Assembly: GCF_000308555.1 (NCBI RefSeq)
Contig: NZ_BAFY01000326.1
Coordinates: 1-62,126, forward strand
Length of the DNA stretch: 62,126 nt
Direction: 5' to 3'
Source: Nocardia cyriacigeorgica NBRC 100375
GTDB lineage: Bacteria > Actinomycetota > Actinomycetes > Mycobacteriales > Mycobacteriaceae
The position numbers were made by a program, and so were the translations under genes. A model generated the notes under the pieces. It was given only the letters and a program-made list of their open reading frames with translations. It was not told the DNA's origin and made no database searches. The number at the start of each line of letters is the position of its first letter. Positions within the stretch are counted from its first letter, which is position 1. This document shows, piece by piece, positions 17,309-25,549 of the stretch.

Positions 17309-17866
17309 ATGCCGAAGAGAAGTGAGCGCCGCGTGCTGTTGGCCGACACGGCGTTGGCGCTGATCGATGACTACGGACTGGCCCAGGTCACGCACCGCGC
17401 CATCGACGCCGCAGCAGGTGTGCCCATCGGAACCACCTCCAACTATTTCCCCACCCGCGCGGCGCTGTACGAGGCCATCGCGCGTCGCATCCTCGACCAG
17501 CAGCTCGAGGCCGAAGCCGATACTGCCGACGGCGAGGCGACGGCCGAGGACGTCGCGGACTACTTGGCCGCCGCCGGCGACGCCGGCGCGGGCCCGGCAA
17601 GGAACCGTTACCTGGCCCGGTTCGAACTATCGCTGGAAGCCAGTCGAAACGCCGACCTGGCCGCCGTCATGCGCGAACTCCGCGCCGTCACCCTGCGCAG
17701 GCGCGCGGCCCGGATTCGCGCTGTCTACCCCGAAGCCACCGAGCAGCAGGCCGACGCGATTGCCTCCCTGCTGACCGGCATCGCCTTCGATCGCCTGACC
17801 CTCGAGGTCCCGGCGATGGATACCGCTGCGATTGCGCGAGCCGTGCTGCGAGGTTTTCTCGAGTAG
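17309..17866 (+). CDS. TetR-family regulator of the monooxygenase
   Basis: 185 aa. HTH with LADTALALIDDYGLAQVTHR and GVPIGTTSNYFPTRAALYEA, then an alpha-helical ligand domain. Divergent gene order and the paired palindromes point to repression of the FAD monooxygenase and autoregulation; the inducer may be the monooxygenase substrate. Confidence 0.88.
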   Translation: MPKRSERRVLLADTALALIDDYGLAQVTHRAIDAAAGVPIGTTSNYFPTRAALYEAIARRILDQQLEAEADTADGEATAEDVADYLAAAGDAGAGPARNRYLARFELSLEASRNADLAAVMRELRAVTLRRRAARIRAVYPEATEQQADAIASLLTGIAFDRLTLEVPAMDTAAIARAVLRGFLE

Positions 17867-17917
17867 CGGTGAAGTGGGGAAAGTTTGCCTCCGCGACTCG
17901 ACGGGTAAAAACCACTG

Positions 17918-18007
17918 ATGATGACGAGTGCGATCGTGGTGTTGCTGGTGCCCAGTGTGCTGCTCATCATCGTGGCATTGACCATGCGTCATTTCGACGC
18001 GAGATAG
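17918..18007 (+). CDS. Possible 29-aa single-span membrane microprotein
   Basis: Reads MMTSAIVVLLVPSVLLIIV then ALTMRHFDAR: one strong hydrophobic helix with a short basic tail, a pattern seen in genuine bacterial microproteins. The ribosome site is weak and the frame short, so coding is uncertain. It lies alone between the TetR gene and the next CDS. Confidence 0.4.
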   Translation: MMTSAIVVLLVPSVLLIIVALTMRHFDAR

Positions 18008-18073
18008 TTCAGCAGGTCGGCCTGTATCGCGCAGCGCCGAGAAATCCGGCCGCGAGACCGAAAGGTGCGCAGA

Positions 18074-18559
18074 ATGGATCCTGATTCCGAATCCACACCG
18101 ATTGCCGCTGCGGCAGTGAGTCTCGGCCTTCCGGCCGGGCCGGACGCTGCGGCGACCTTGCAGACGATCGCCGAAACCGTGGCGGTGACAGAGGCTTTCG
18201 GCCACGACGACGTCGACGCGATCGGCCTGGTCGTCAACGAGATGACCACCGAACTGGTCGGCAGTGCCGACGACGAGGCCGTGGTGCACTGCGAGATCAC
18301 CTCCAGCGCGAGCGTTGTGCACGTGCAGTTGGGCGCGGCCACCCACAGTGTGCCGCGCCAGGACGCCGACGATCTCGATTGGCAGATCGTCTACGCGCTC
18401 GCGCCGTCGGCGACCGTGCGTTCCCGGCCCGACACCACCGGTGACGGCTTCTGGACGCAGATGCAGTTTCGCTGGGACCGCGGCCGATGCAGCACCCGCG
18501 GCACCCATGCGCTGCGCGAGCTGGCCGGTGCCCGCGGTGGATTCACCTCGGCGGCATGA
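18074..18559 (+). CDS. Putative anti-sigma/RsbW-like ATP-binding protein
   Basis: 161 aa. The segment AIGLVVNEMTTELVGSADDE resembles the N-box helix of GHKL ATPases in anti-sigma kinases (NE followed by T). The downstream G boxes are not clear, so the fold may be degenerate or the call wrong. Soluble, acidic. ATG at 18074 has AAAGG 9 bp upstream. Convergent with the photolyase gene 47 bp beyond. Confidence 0.6.
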   Translation: MDPDSESTPIAAAAVSLGLPAGPDAAATLQTIAETVAVTEAFGHDDVDAIGLVVNEMTTELVGSADDEAVVHCEITSSASVVHVQLGAATHSVPRQDADDLDWQIVYALAPSATVRSRPDTTGDGFWTQMQFRWDRGRCSTRGTHALRELAGARGGFTSAA

Positions 18560-18606
18560 GCACAGCGTCGATCAGGTAGTCCGTCGCGAGTGGCGGTGTC
18601 TTCTCC

Positions 18607-19968
18607 TCACATGCCCGCACACTCCGCGATCGGCGCGGGATAGCGCGCAGGGTCGACGCCGTGACGCCAGGGACGGTGGATCGAGGCGCCGGCCAGCTCC
18701 GTCAGCTCCGGGATCCAGCGGCGTACGTAGTCACCGTCGGGATCGAATCGGGCGGCTTGGCGCAGCGGATTGAGGACGCGGTTGGGCCGGGTATCGGTGC
18801 CTGTTCCGGCCGCCCACTGCCAGTTGAGTTGGTTGTTGGCGAGATCGCCGTCGACGAGCCAGTGCAGGAAATGCCGCGCGCCGATGCGCCAGTCGATCCG
18901 CAGGGTCTTGGTCAGGAAGCTCGCCGCGATCAACCGCGCCCGCCCGGGCATCCAGCCCTCGGCGAGCAGCTGCCGCATCCCGGCGTCGACGATCGGCAGA
19001 CCGGTCCGTCCCTGTTGCCAGGCGGCGACGGCATGCGGATCCGAACGCCAGGTGATCCGGCGGGCGCGGTAATCGGACCAGGCGGCGTCGGGGCGAGCGG
19101 CGAGCACCTGATGGTGGAAGTCGCGCCACGCCAGTTGCCTGGCGAATGCGTGGCCGCCCTCGGTGTTCGTGTCGACCGCCGCGAGCACCTGTGTCGGTGA
19201 CAGGCAGCCGAAATGCAGGTAGGGCGACAGATGCGAAGTGGCGTCGGCGTCGAGTGAATCGCTGAGCCGGTCGTAATCGTGGACCGCTCGTGAAGCCCAC
19301 TGGCGCAGCAGCTTTCGTCCGGTCGTGGCGCCGCCGACATTCAGATGTGGCGATCCGGTGGCGTGGCACAGGTCGGCGGCGGCGGCCAGCCGATCCCCGC
19401 CGACCGGGGGAGTGCCGAGTCCGACGGGCGTCGGCAGGGGCGTGCGCCGACGCGCCTCGATCCACCGGCGGAAATAGGGCGTGAAGACCGCGAAATGGTC
19501 ACCACCGCCGGAAGGCTGCACAGCACCCGGATCGACGGCGGTGACGGAGGCGCCGTGCACATGTACAGCGCACTCGGTCAGTTCCTCGCGCATGCGGCGC
19601 ACCCGGCGCGCGCTGTAGGCGCTCACATCGGCGGCGATATGCACGCTCGCGGCGGCGGCCTGGTGGGCCAGACGTGCGGTCTCCAGCACCGTGTCACCAC
19701 GTCGAATGACCAGATGACTACGGAGACGGTGCAATTCGGCATCGAGTTCGGTGAGTGCGGCGAGCAGGAAGCGCACCCGATTGGGCGCGGCGAACCGGGC
19801 GATGAGCTCGTCATCGAGCACGAACAACGGCACCACCACCGACCCGGTGTGCTGGGCCGCGGAGAGGACGGGATTGTCCTCGACCCGCAGATCGCGAGTG
19901 AACACGGCGATCGCGGGGGCCGCCCCGGCTGGGGTCGGCGCGGCGGACGTGTCGGTCGGTCCGTTCAT
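18607..19968 (-). CDS. phr: Deoxyribodipyrimidine photolyase (cryptochrome/photolyase family)
   Basis: 453 aa from ATG 19968 (a GTG at 19977 is in frame). Repairs UV pyrimidine dimers using FADH2 and light. N-terminal antenna domain opens FTRDLRVEDNPVL. The FAD domain shows HLSPYLHFGCLSP, ARQLAWRDFHHQ, TGLPIVDAGMRQLLAEGWMP and the FAD-binding core ANNQLNWQWAAGTGTD, TRPNRVLNP. These match class I CPD photolyases. Placed directly after a lipocalin gene and opposite a MerR-B12 regulator, so light induction is likely. Confidence 0.92.
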   Translation of the reverse strand: MNGPTDTSAAPTPAGAAPAIAVFTRDLRVEDNPVLSAAQHTGSVVVPLFVLDDELIARFAAPNRVRFLLAALTELDAELHRLRSHLVIRRGDTVLETARLAHQAAAASVHIAADVSAYSARRVRRMREELTECAVHVHGASVTAVDPGAVQPSGGGDHFAVFTPYFRRWIEARRRTPLPTPVGLGTPPVGGDRLAAAADLCHATGSPHLNVGGATTGRKLLRQWASRAVHDYDRLSDSLDADATSHLSPYLHFGCLSPTQVLAAVDTNTEGGHAFARQLAWRDFHHQVLAARPDAAWSDYRARRITWRSDPHAVAAWQQGRTGLPIVDAGMRQLLAEGWMPGRARLIAASFLTKTLRIDWRIGARHFLHWLVDGDLANNQLNWQWAAGTGTDTRPNRVLNPLRQAARFDPDGDYVRRWIPELTELAGASIHRPWRHGVDPARYPAPIAECAGM

Positions 19969-19994
19969 CGCGTGCACCGCTTCATCGCGTGCAC
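19965..19994. repeat. 16-bp tandem duplication at the lipocalin/photolyase junction
   Basis: TTCATCGCGTGCAC occurs at 19965-19978 and again at 19981-19994. The two copies carry, on the minus strand, the lipocalin stop and the photolyase start, each in an identical GCGATGA context. An original ATGA overlap duplicated by slippage would give exactly this layout. Confidence 0.75.
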
Positions 19995-20596
19995 AGCGGG
20001 GCGATGTCGCCGATCCCGCCGGTGGTGGGTGAGGTCAGGTAGACGCAGGGGCTCTGTCCGGCGGCGGTGATCGCGGCACGCACGTCGTCCCAGGTCGTGG
20101 TGTCGAGGGCGGTCTCGCGGGCCAGCACGAAGCCGGACAGCCGAGTCGGGTCGGTCACCAGGGCCCACGAATAGTCGGGCGCCAGGGCTGTGACGATGTA
20201 GTTGGTGGCGCCGCGCTGCTGGTCTTGGCCGGGCACTCCGGGGAAGCTGACGTGCAGCTGGGCGTTGGTCTGCGGATCGTTGACGGTGGCGGTACCCCGG
20301 ATCTCGTTCAGTTCGCCGGTCCACGTCACGCACGAGTTGTGCACGGCGATGTCGCCGCGCTCGGTCAGCCGATAATTCGCGGTCGTGTCGCGAGCGCAGG
20401 AAACGTTGAAAACCTGTGGTATCGCGGCTAATTGGCGCCACGTACCGAGGTAGCGATCGACCTCGAGTCCGGCGACCGGACGCGGCGGGCCAGGGAGCGG
20501 GTCGGCTGCCGCGGTCTGCGGCAGCAACACCGCCGCGGCGGCGATCGAGGCCAGGACCGCGCCTCGACAACGCCTGGACGTGCTGAGTGTTCTCAT
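19982..20596 (-). CDS. Secreted lipocalin (Blc family)
   Basis: 204 aa with a signal peptide (about 1-31, ending AAADPLPG). Lipocalin motif 1 is DRYLGTWRQLAAIPQ (GxW); later strands include NYIVTALAPDYSWALVTDP and the FVLARE motif 3. Cys residues near NVSCARD and NSCVTW may pair. Binds a lipid or chromophore outside the membrane. Lipocalin-photolyase pairs occur in light-induced loci regulated by B12-MerR proteins, which fits the divergent neighbour. Confidence 0.88.
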   Translation of the reverse strand: MRTLSTSRRCRGAVLASIAAAAVLLPQTAAADPLPGPPRPVAGLEVDRYLGTWRQLAAIPQVFNVSCARDTTANYRLTERGDIAVHNSCVTWTGELNEIRGTATVNDPQTNAQLHVSFPGVPGQDQQRGATNYIVTALAPDYSWALVTDPTRLSGFVLARETALDTTTWDDVRAAITAAGQSPCVYLTSPTTGGIGDIAPLCTR

Positions 20597-20640
20597 CGGA
20601 GGCTCCTCAGGTCTGCGGTGACCGGACCAACGCTACCATA

Positions 20641-20660
20641 AAACGATGCAGAAACGATGC
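20641..20660. promoter_or_regulatory. Direct repeat AAACGATGC x2, probable MerR-B12 operator
   Basis: AAACGATGC at 20641-20649 and 20652-20660, 11 bp apart, lies between the divergent lipocalin/photolyase and MerR genes. Same-face direct repeats are typical of LitR/CarH-type operators. A third copy precedes the MMPL gene. Confidence 0.7.
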
Positions 20661-20712
20661 GTATGGGCGTCGTGGTCCGGAGCTGCACCGGTGGACCAGG
20701 CAGAATGAGACC

Positions 20713-21573
20713 ATGCTCGCCGGGTCCGCCTCTCACCCCGACGCGTCGGGATACCCGGTGCGTGTGGTTGCCGAGCGTCTCGGCATCCCCACCGCGACCC
20801 TGCGCAGCTGGAATCAGCGCTACGGCATCGGCCCGGCCCGCGAGCCCGGCCGCCATCGCCTTTACACCGAGGCCGATATCGCCGTGGTGCAACGGATGCT
20901 GGAACTCGTCCGGGCGGGTGCGAGCCCGGCGAGTGCCGCCGCGGAGGTCACCAGCCGGGTGCGGGCGCCCGAACGTGGCGACTGGCAGCCGCTACTGGCG
21001 TCGGCCTTCGAGATGGACACCCAGACGATGGCCGAACTGCTCGGCGCGCATCTTCGCGCGCATGGCGTCATCGATACCTGGGAGTTGTTGTGCCGACCGG
21101 CTTTCGCGCAGATCGTCGAACGACAACTCGGTGGCGAGGGCTGCGTCGATGTCGAACATCTGCTGTCCTGGTCGATCACCGCGGCGCTGCACAGCTACAT
21201 CCCGCCGACCGCTGCGGCGAACCCGCGCTCGGCGGTGTTGGCCTGCACGAGCGGGGAAACACACGTGCTCCCGCTGGAGGCATTGCGGGCCGCTCTCGCC
21301 GAAAGGGGCGTGGGCGTCTGGATGCTCGGCGCGAACGTTCCCACCTCCGCCCTCTCCGACACCCTCGCACGCACCGACCGCACGCCGGTCGTTGTGCTGT
21401 GGTCTCAGCAGGAATCGACCGCGCTGATCTCGGCGATCCGCGCCGGCGAGACCGCTGGTGCCCGGGTGTTCGTGGGCGGACCCGGCTGGGAGTCGGCGAT
21501 CCTGCCTGCTACCACAACCGGTCTGACCGGTCTCGCCGAGGCGGTGGACCTGATCATCGGCCAGGATCATTGA
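20713..21573 (+). CDS. MerR-family regulator with cobalamin-binding domain (LitR/CarH-like)
   Basis: 286 aa. MerR HTH at about 14-80 (RVVAERLGIPTATLRSWNQR, GRHRLYTEADIAVVQ). A helical bundle follows at 90-165, then a B12 Rossmann domain whose GETH (His184) matches the lower-ligand GExH of CarH. The bundle keeps E148-H149 of the Wx9EH signature but Q138 sits where Trp is expected. CarH/LitR proteins repress in the dark with adenosylcobalamin and release DNA in light. Targets here are probably the divergent lipocalin-photolyase operon and the downstream MMPL gene. Confidence 0.85.
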   Translation: MLAGSASHPDASGYPVRVVAERLGIPTATLRSWNQRYGIGPAREPGRHRLYTEADIAVVQRMLELVRAGASPASAAAEVTSRVRAPERGDWQPLLASAFEMDTQTMAELLGAHLRAHGVIDTWELLCRPAFAQIVERQLGGEGCVDVEHLLSWSITAALHSYIPPTAAANPRSAVLACTSGETHVLPLEALRAALAERGVGVWMLGANVPTSALSDTLARTDRTPVVVLWSQQESTALISAIRAGETAGARVFVGGPGWESAILPATTTGLTGLAEAVDLIIGQDH

Positions 21574-21583
21574 CCGAATTTAC

Positions 21584-21592
21584 GCATCGTTT
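21584..21592. promoter_or_regulatory. Third copy of the MerR-B12 repeat, upstream of the MMPL gene
   Basis: GCATCGTTT, the exact complement of AAACGATGC, lies 95 bp before the MMPL start, followed by a degenerate second copy (AAATGCGAT at about 21601). It suggests the transporter shares the regulator. Confidence 0.55.
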
Positions 21593-21686
21593 TCGCGTCG
21601 AAATGCGATAGCTTGTTACGGCCGCGTCTGCGGACCGTGATCGCGGTCCAGCGTAGTACGGACGTCGATTCTGAGAAGGTGGTCGG

Positions 21687-23771
21687 GTGGACATCTGGAG
21701 CCGGTATGCCTCGGCGGTCAGCTCGCGCAGGTCGTGGTGGCTGCTGGTCGTGCTCGCCATTGCCGCGATCAGGGTGATCGGTGGGGTGGGGGAGAACGAG
21801 TCCGCCGGTGCGGCGCCGACATCGCTGCCGGACGGTGTTCAGTCCGCGCGGATCGAACAGGCGCTCGCGCAGTTTCCCGATGCCGGTTCCGCCTCGGCCG
21901 TCCTCGTGGTCTCCCGCGCCGACGGCGCCGCGCTGACCGAGGCCGACCTGTCCGCGGCGCGCGAGGCGGTGGCGCGGGCGAAGTCCGGCGCACCCGGCGA
22001 CGTCCGTCTGATCACCTCACCTGATGGTGTCGCCGCGATCGCCGAGGTTCCGGTCCCTGCGGAGTTGAGCGGGTTCGCGCTGACCGACGAGATCGACCGT
22101 CTCCGAACGGTGTCCACCACCGGCTTGCCCGGCGCCCTGAATCTCGAGGTGACCGGTGGGCCGGCCTTCGGCGCCGATATCGCCGATTCGTTCTCCGGCG
22201 CGAACGCCACCTTGCTGGCGGTCACCGCGGCTGTGGTGGCCATCCTGCTGATCGTCACCTACCGGTCGCCGGTGCTGTGGCTGATTCCGCTGCTCATCGT
22301 TGGGCTCGCCGACCGGGTCGCGACCAGCGTGGGGACCGGGCTGGCGAAGGTGACCGATCTCAGTTTCGACGGCTCCACCTCAGGCATCACCAGCGTGCTG
22401 GTGTTCGGTGCGGGCACCAACTACGCACTGCTGTTGGTCTCGCGCTATCGCGACGAACTGCGCCGCGAACCCGACCATCGGCGTGCGCTCTGGCAAGCGT
22501 GCCGCCGAGGCGGACCCGCCATTCTCGCCAGCAACCTCACCGTCGTCGCCGCGCTGCTGATCTTGTTGCTGGCCTCGGTGCCGAGCACTCGCAGCTTGGG
22601 CGCGTCGGCCGCGGCGGGCCTGCTGGTGGTGGTGCTGTTCGTCCTTTTCGGGTTGCCTGCCGCGCTGGCATTGTTCGGCCGAAAGGTGTTCTGGCCCTTC
22701 GTACCGGAAGCCGGTTGCCCCGATTCATCCGAGACCGGGATCTGGCATGCGATCGCGACTCGCGTGGTCGCGCGGCGGGCCGTCGTGGCGACGAGCGCGA
22801 CGGCGGCGCTGGTGGTGTGCGCGGCCGGGCTGTTCACCGTCGACGTCGGGCTCTCGCAAACCGAGCAATTCCGGGTGCAGGCCGAGTCGGTGGCCGGCTT
22901 CGATACCTTGGCGGCGCACTTCCCGGCGGGCACCGGCGATCCCGCCGTTGTCGTCGCACGCTCGGCATCGGCCGCGCAGGTGGAGCAGGTGTTGACGGAT
23001 ACACCCGGCGTGCAGCGGGTCACCAGGACCGGCACGTCCGATACGGGACTGACGCGCTGGGCGTTGGTGATCGATGCGCCGCCGGAATCCGAACGGGCCT
23101 TCGATCAGGTCGAATCGATACGCGAATGTGTGGCCGAGATACCGGACGCCGACGCCTTGGTCGGTGGCAGCGACGCGCAGGCCCTGGATACCCGGGACGC
23201 CGCGAGCGGGGACCGCGCCGTGATCATGCCGCTGATCCTGGTGGTGGTGCTGCTCATACTGATCGCGCTGTTGCGGGCCATTCCGGCCGCCCTGGTGCTG
23301 GTTGCGGTGACGGTGCTCTCCGCGCTCGCGGCGCTCGGCGTCGGCAGCTGGGTCAGCGTGCACCTGTTCGGATTTCCCGCCATCGACACCAACGTGCCGC
23401 TGTTCGCCTTCCTGTTCCTGGTGGCGCTCGGCGTGGACTATTCGATCTTCCTGGTGGTCCGCGCTCGGGAAGAGACGCCAGGGCACGGGACGACACAGGG
23501 GATCGTGCGGGCGGTCTCGACCACCGGCACGGTCATCACCAGCGCCGGACTCGTACTGGCGGCCGTGTTCTGCGTGCTCGGTGTGCTGCCGCTGATCACC
23601 CTCACCCAACTCGGCATCGTCGTGGGTCTCGGTATCCTGCTCGACACCTTCATCGTGCGCACGATCATCATTCCGGCCCTGTTCGCCACGATCGGCGATC
23701 GCATCTGGTGGCCGAGCAAGCCGGTGACATCCTCGGCCGCGGATCATGAAACCGTCGCGGCCAACCGGTGA
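21687..23771 (+). CDS. MMPL/RND-family membrane transporter
   Basis: 694 aa, GTG start. Two repeats, each with an N-terminal helix, a periplasmic loop and about five more helices. The first has the loop at 35-170 and TM block at 175-330; the second has helices from about 360 and a TM block at 510-665. Conserved MMPL features are SGITSVLVFGAGTNYALLLV and FLVALGVDYSIFLVVRAREE. Exports lipids or small hydrophobic molecules; cargo unknown. At 694 aa it matches the actinobacterial short form rather than mycobacterial MmpL3. Ends in a strong hairpin. Confidence 0.88.
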   Translation: MDIWSRYASAVSSRRSWWLLVVLAIAAIRVIGGVGENESAGAAPTSLPDGVQSARIEQALAQFPDAGSASAVLVVSRADGAALTEADLSAAREAVARAKSGAPGDVRLITSPDGVAAIAEVPVPAELSGFALTDEIDRLRTVSTTGLPGALNLEVTGGPAFGADIADSFSGANATLLAVTAAVVAILLIVTYRSPVLWLIPLLIVGLADRVATSVGTGLAKVTDLSFDGSTSGITSVLVFGAGTNYALLLVSRYRDELRREPDHRRALWQACRRGGPAILASNLTVVAALLILLLASVPSTRSLGASAAAGLLVVVLFVLFGLPAALALFGRKVFWPFVPEAGCPDSSETGIWHAIATRVVARRAVVATSATAALVVCAAGLFTVDVGLSQTEQFRVQAESVAGFDTLAAHFPAGTGDPAVVVARSASAAQVEQVLTDTPGVQRVTRTGTSDTGLTRWALVIDAPPESERAFDQVESIRECVAEIPDADALVGGSDAQALDTRDAASGDRAVIMPLILVVVLLILIALLRAIPAALVLVAVTVLSALAALGVGSWVSVHLFGFPAIDTNVPLFAFLFLVALGVDYSIFLVVRAREETPGHGTTQGIVRAVSTTGTVITSAGLVLAAVFCVLGVLPLITLTQLGIVVGLGILLDTFIVRTIIIPALFATIGDRIWWPSKPVTSSAADHETVAANR

Positions 23772-23788
23772 TCACGGTCCGGAAAGCA

Positions 23789-23816
23789 AGAAACCCGCGC
23801 CTCGGCGCGGGTTTCT
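23789..23816. terminator. Bidirectional intrinsic terminator
   Basis: A 12-bp perfect stem (AGAAACCCGCGC with its complement) and a CTCG loop, lying between the convergent MMPL and cold-shock genes. A-rich on one side and T-rich on the other within the stem, so it can act both ways. Confidence 0.9.
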
Positions 23817-23829
23817 GGGCTGAACGCTG

Positions 23830-24033
23830 CTAGATGGCGCGGACGGCCTGGGCCTGCGGGCCCTTCTGGCCCTGCCCGACCTCGAACTCGACCCGCTGGC
23901 CCTCTTCGAGGGACTTGTAGCCGGAGCCGGAAATCTCGGAGTAATGGACGAAAACGTCGGGACCGCCGTCATCTTGCGCGATGAACCCGAAGCCCTTTTC
24001 GCCGTTGAACCACTTCACACTGCCTTGCGACAT
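23830..24033 (-). CDS. cspA: Cold-shock protein, CspA family
   Basis: 67-aa single cold-shock domain RNA chaperone. RNP1 is KGFGFI and RNP2 is VFVHYS, with the family opening QGSVKWFNGEKG. Length and sequence match mycobacterial CspA. Monocistronic and bounded by a terminator downstream. Confidence 0.97.
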   Translation of the reverse strand: MSQGSVKWFNGEKGFGFIAQDDGGPDVFVHYSEISGSGYKSLEEGQRVEFEVGQGQKGPQAQAVRAI

Positions 24034-24154
24034 ACTTTGTTTTTACTTCCTGTTGCGAGCCGAGCGATCACGTGAACTACCCGTGCTCGTCACCCAGCAT
24101 GTCACACTTGCGGGCCATATCCCGCGCCTGCGCTGTTGAATGGGACACAGTAGG

Positions 24155-25507
24155 TCATGACGTGACCTGTTCGAGCTCGGTGAGCCCGGCCTCGAGATGG
24201 CCGAGGAGCCGTTGCAGATGTGGCACACTGCGGCGGCAGCCGACGATGCCGAAGTCGAGATTGTCGGCATTGGAGGACAGGGTGATGTTGAGAGCTTGAC
24301 CGTCCAGCACGATCGACATCGGATAGCTGCCGTCCATCCGCGCCCCGCGGTAATACATCGGCTGCTGCGGGCCGGGCACATTGGAGATGACGATGTTGAA
24401 CGGCGGGCGCGTCATCGACACGAAACCGGGCAGGCTCGCCAGCCCCAGCGGCGACACCATCACCGCCGACACCGCCAGCGCCTGGATCCTGGGCATTTCC
24501 GCGAACAGTCGCTTGCCCTCGCGCATCGACGCGCTGATGATCTCCAGTCGCTCGGCGGCATCGGCGATGTGGGTGGCGAGGTTGCACAAGATGGTTCCGA
24601 CGATGTTTCCGCCGCTGTCGGCTTCGCTCTCGGTCCGCAACGACACCGGAACCATCGCGATCAGCGGGGTATCGGGCAGCGCGTTCTGTTCCTGGAGGTA
24701 GGCACGCAGCGCAGCCGAACACATCGCCAGCACAACATCATTGACGGTGACTCCGCTCGCTGCCTTGACCGCGCGGATGCGGTCCAGCGGCCAGGATTGG
24801 GCCGCACATCGCCGGGCTCCGCCGATGCGGACGTTGAAGATCGTGTCGGGTGCGGTGAACGGGAGCGTGAGCTGCTGTTCGGTCAGCGCCGAGCGGATCA
24901 GCGACACGGTCGACGGCGCCAGCTTCCCGATCGCCCTGGCCGCGCCGGCGGTCCGGGAGCGACCGTCGGGCGAGCCGGAACGGGAACGCTTCGGCAGGTT
25001 CCACGGTGCCCGCATCTCGGTGTCCGAGGGGTCTGTGGTGAGAGTGCGCCGCAACAGCCGCTGGGCCGCCACGCCATCGATCAACGCGTGGTGCACCTTG
25101 GTGTAGACCGCGAATCGGCCGTCGTCGAGCCCCTCGATGAGGTGCTGTTCCCACAGCGGGCGATGCCGGTCGAGCAGCCCGCTGTGCAGGCGCGAGGTCA
25201 TGGCCAGCAGTTCACGCACTCGCCCTGGTGAGGCCAGGGCCGCGCGCTGCACGTGGTAGTCGAGGTCGACCTCGTCGTCGTAGGTCCAGGCCAGACTGGA
25301 TATGCCGCCGAGGATCCGGCCGGGACGTTTACGGAACGTCGGCTCGGTCACCGGTGAATCGATCAACTGCTGATGGATCGACCTGGCGAACTCCGGCCCG
25401 GCGCCCTCCGGCGGCTCGAACAGCTGCAGCGAGCCCACATGCATGGGATGCTCGCGTGATTCGTTCAGCAGGAAGATCGCGTCGGTCGGCGCAATCAGGT
25501 CGATCAT
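24155..25507 (-). CDS. Wax ester synthase/diacylglycerol acyltransferase (WS/DGAT)
   Basis: 450 aa. The HHxxxDG active site is at H139-H140-D144 (VHHALIDGVA). Other family blocks are DRHRPLWEQHLIEGL, VNDVVLAMCSAALR, PVSLRTESE, NVPGPQQPMYYRGARMDGSYPMS and NLDFGIVGCR. Makes triacylglycerol or wax esters from acyl-CoA for storage lipid. It follows an esterase gene by 42 bp on the same strand, so probably one operon. No KstR box was found nearby, unlike the second WS/DGAT in this window. Confidence 0.92.
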   Translation of the reverse strand: MIDLIAPTDAIFLLNESREHPMHVGSLQLFEPPEGAGPEFARSIHQQLIDSPVTEPTFRKRPGRILGGISSLAWTYDDEVDLDYHVQRAALASPGRVRELLAMTSRLHSGLLDRHRPLWEQHLIEGLDDGRFAVYTKVHHALIDGVAAQRLLRRTLTTDPSDTEMRAPWNLPKRSRSGSPDGRSRTAGAARAIGKLAPSTVSLIRSALTEQQLTLPFTAPDTIFNVRIGGARRCAAQSWPLDRIRAVKAASGVTVNDVVLAMCSAALRAYLQEQNALPDTPLIAMVPVSLRTESEADSGGNIVGTILCNLATHIADAAERLEIISASMREGKRLFAEMPRIQALAVSAVMVSPLGLASLPGFVSMTRPPFNIVISNVPGPQQPMYYRGARMDGSYPMSIVLDGQALNITLSSNADNLDFGIVGCRRSVPHLQRLLGHLEAGLTELEQVTS

Positions 25508-25549
25508 CTCGTCTCCTCACTGCGAACACGCGCGGCACGGGATGCCGGA

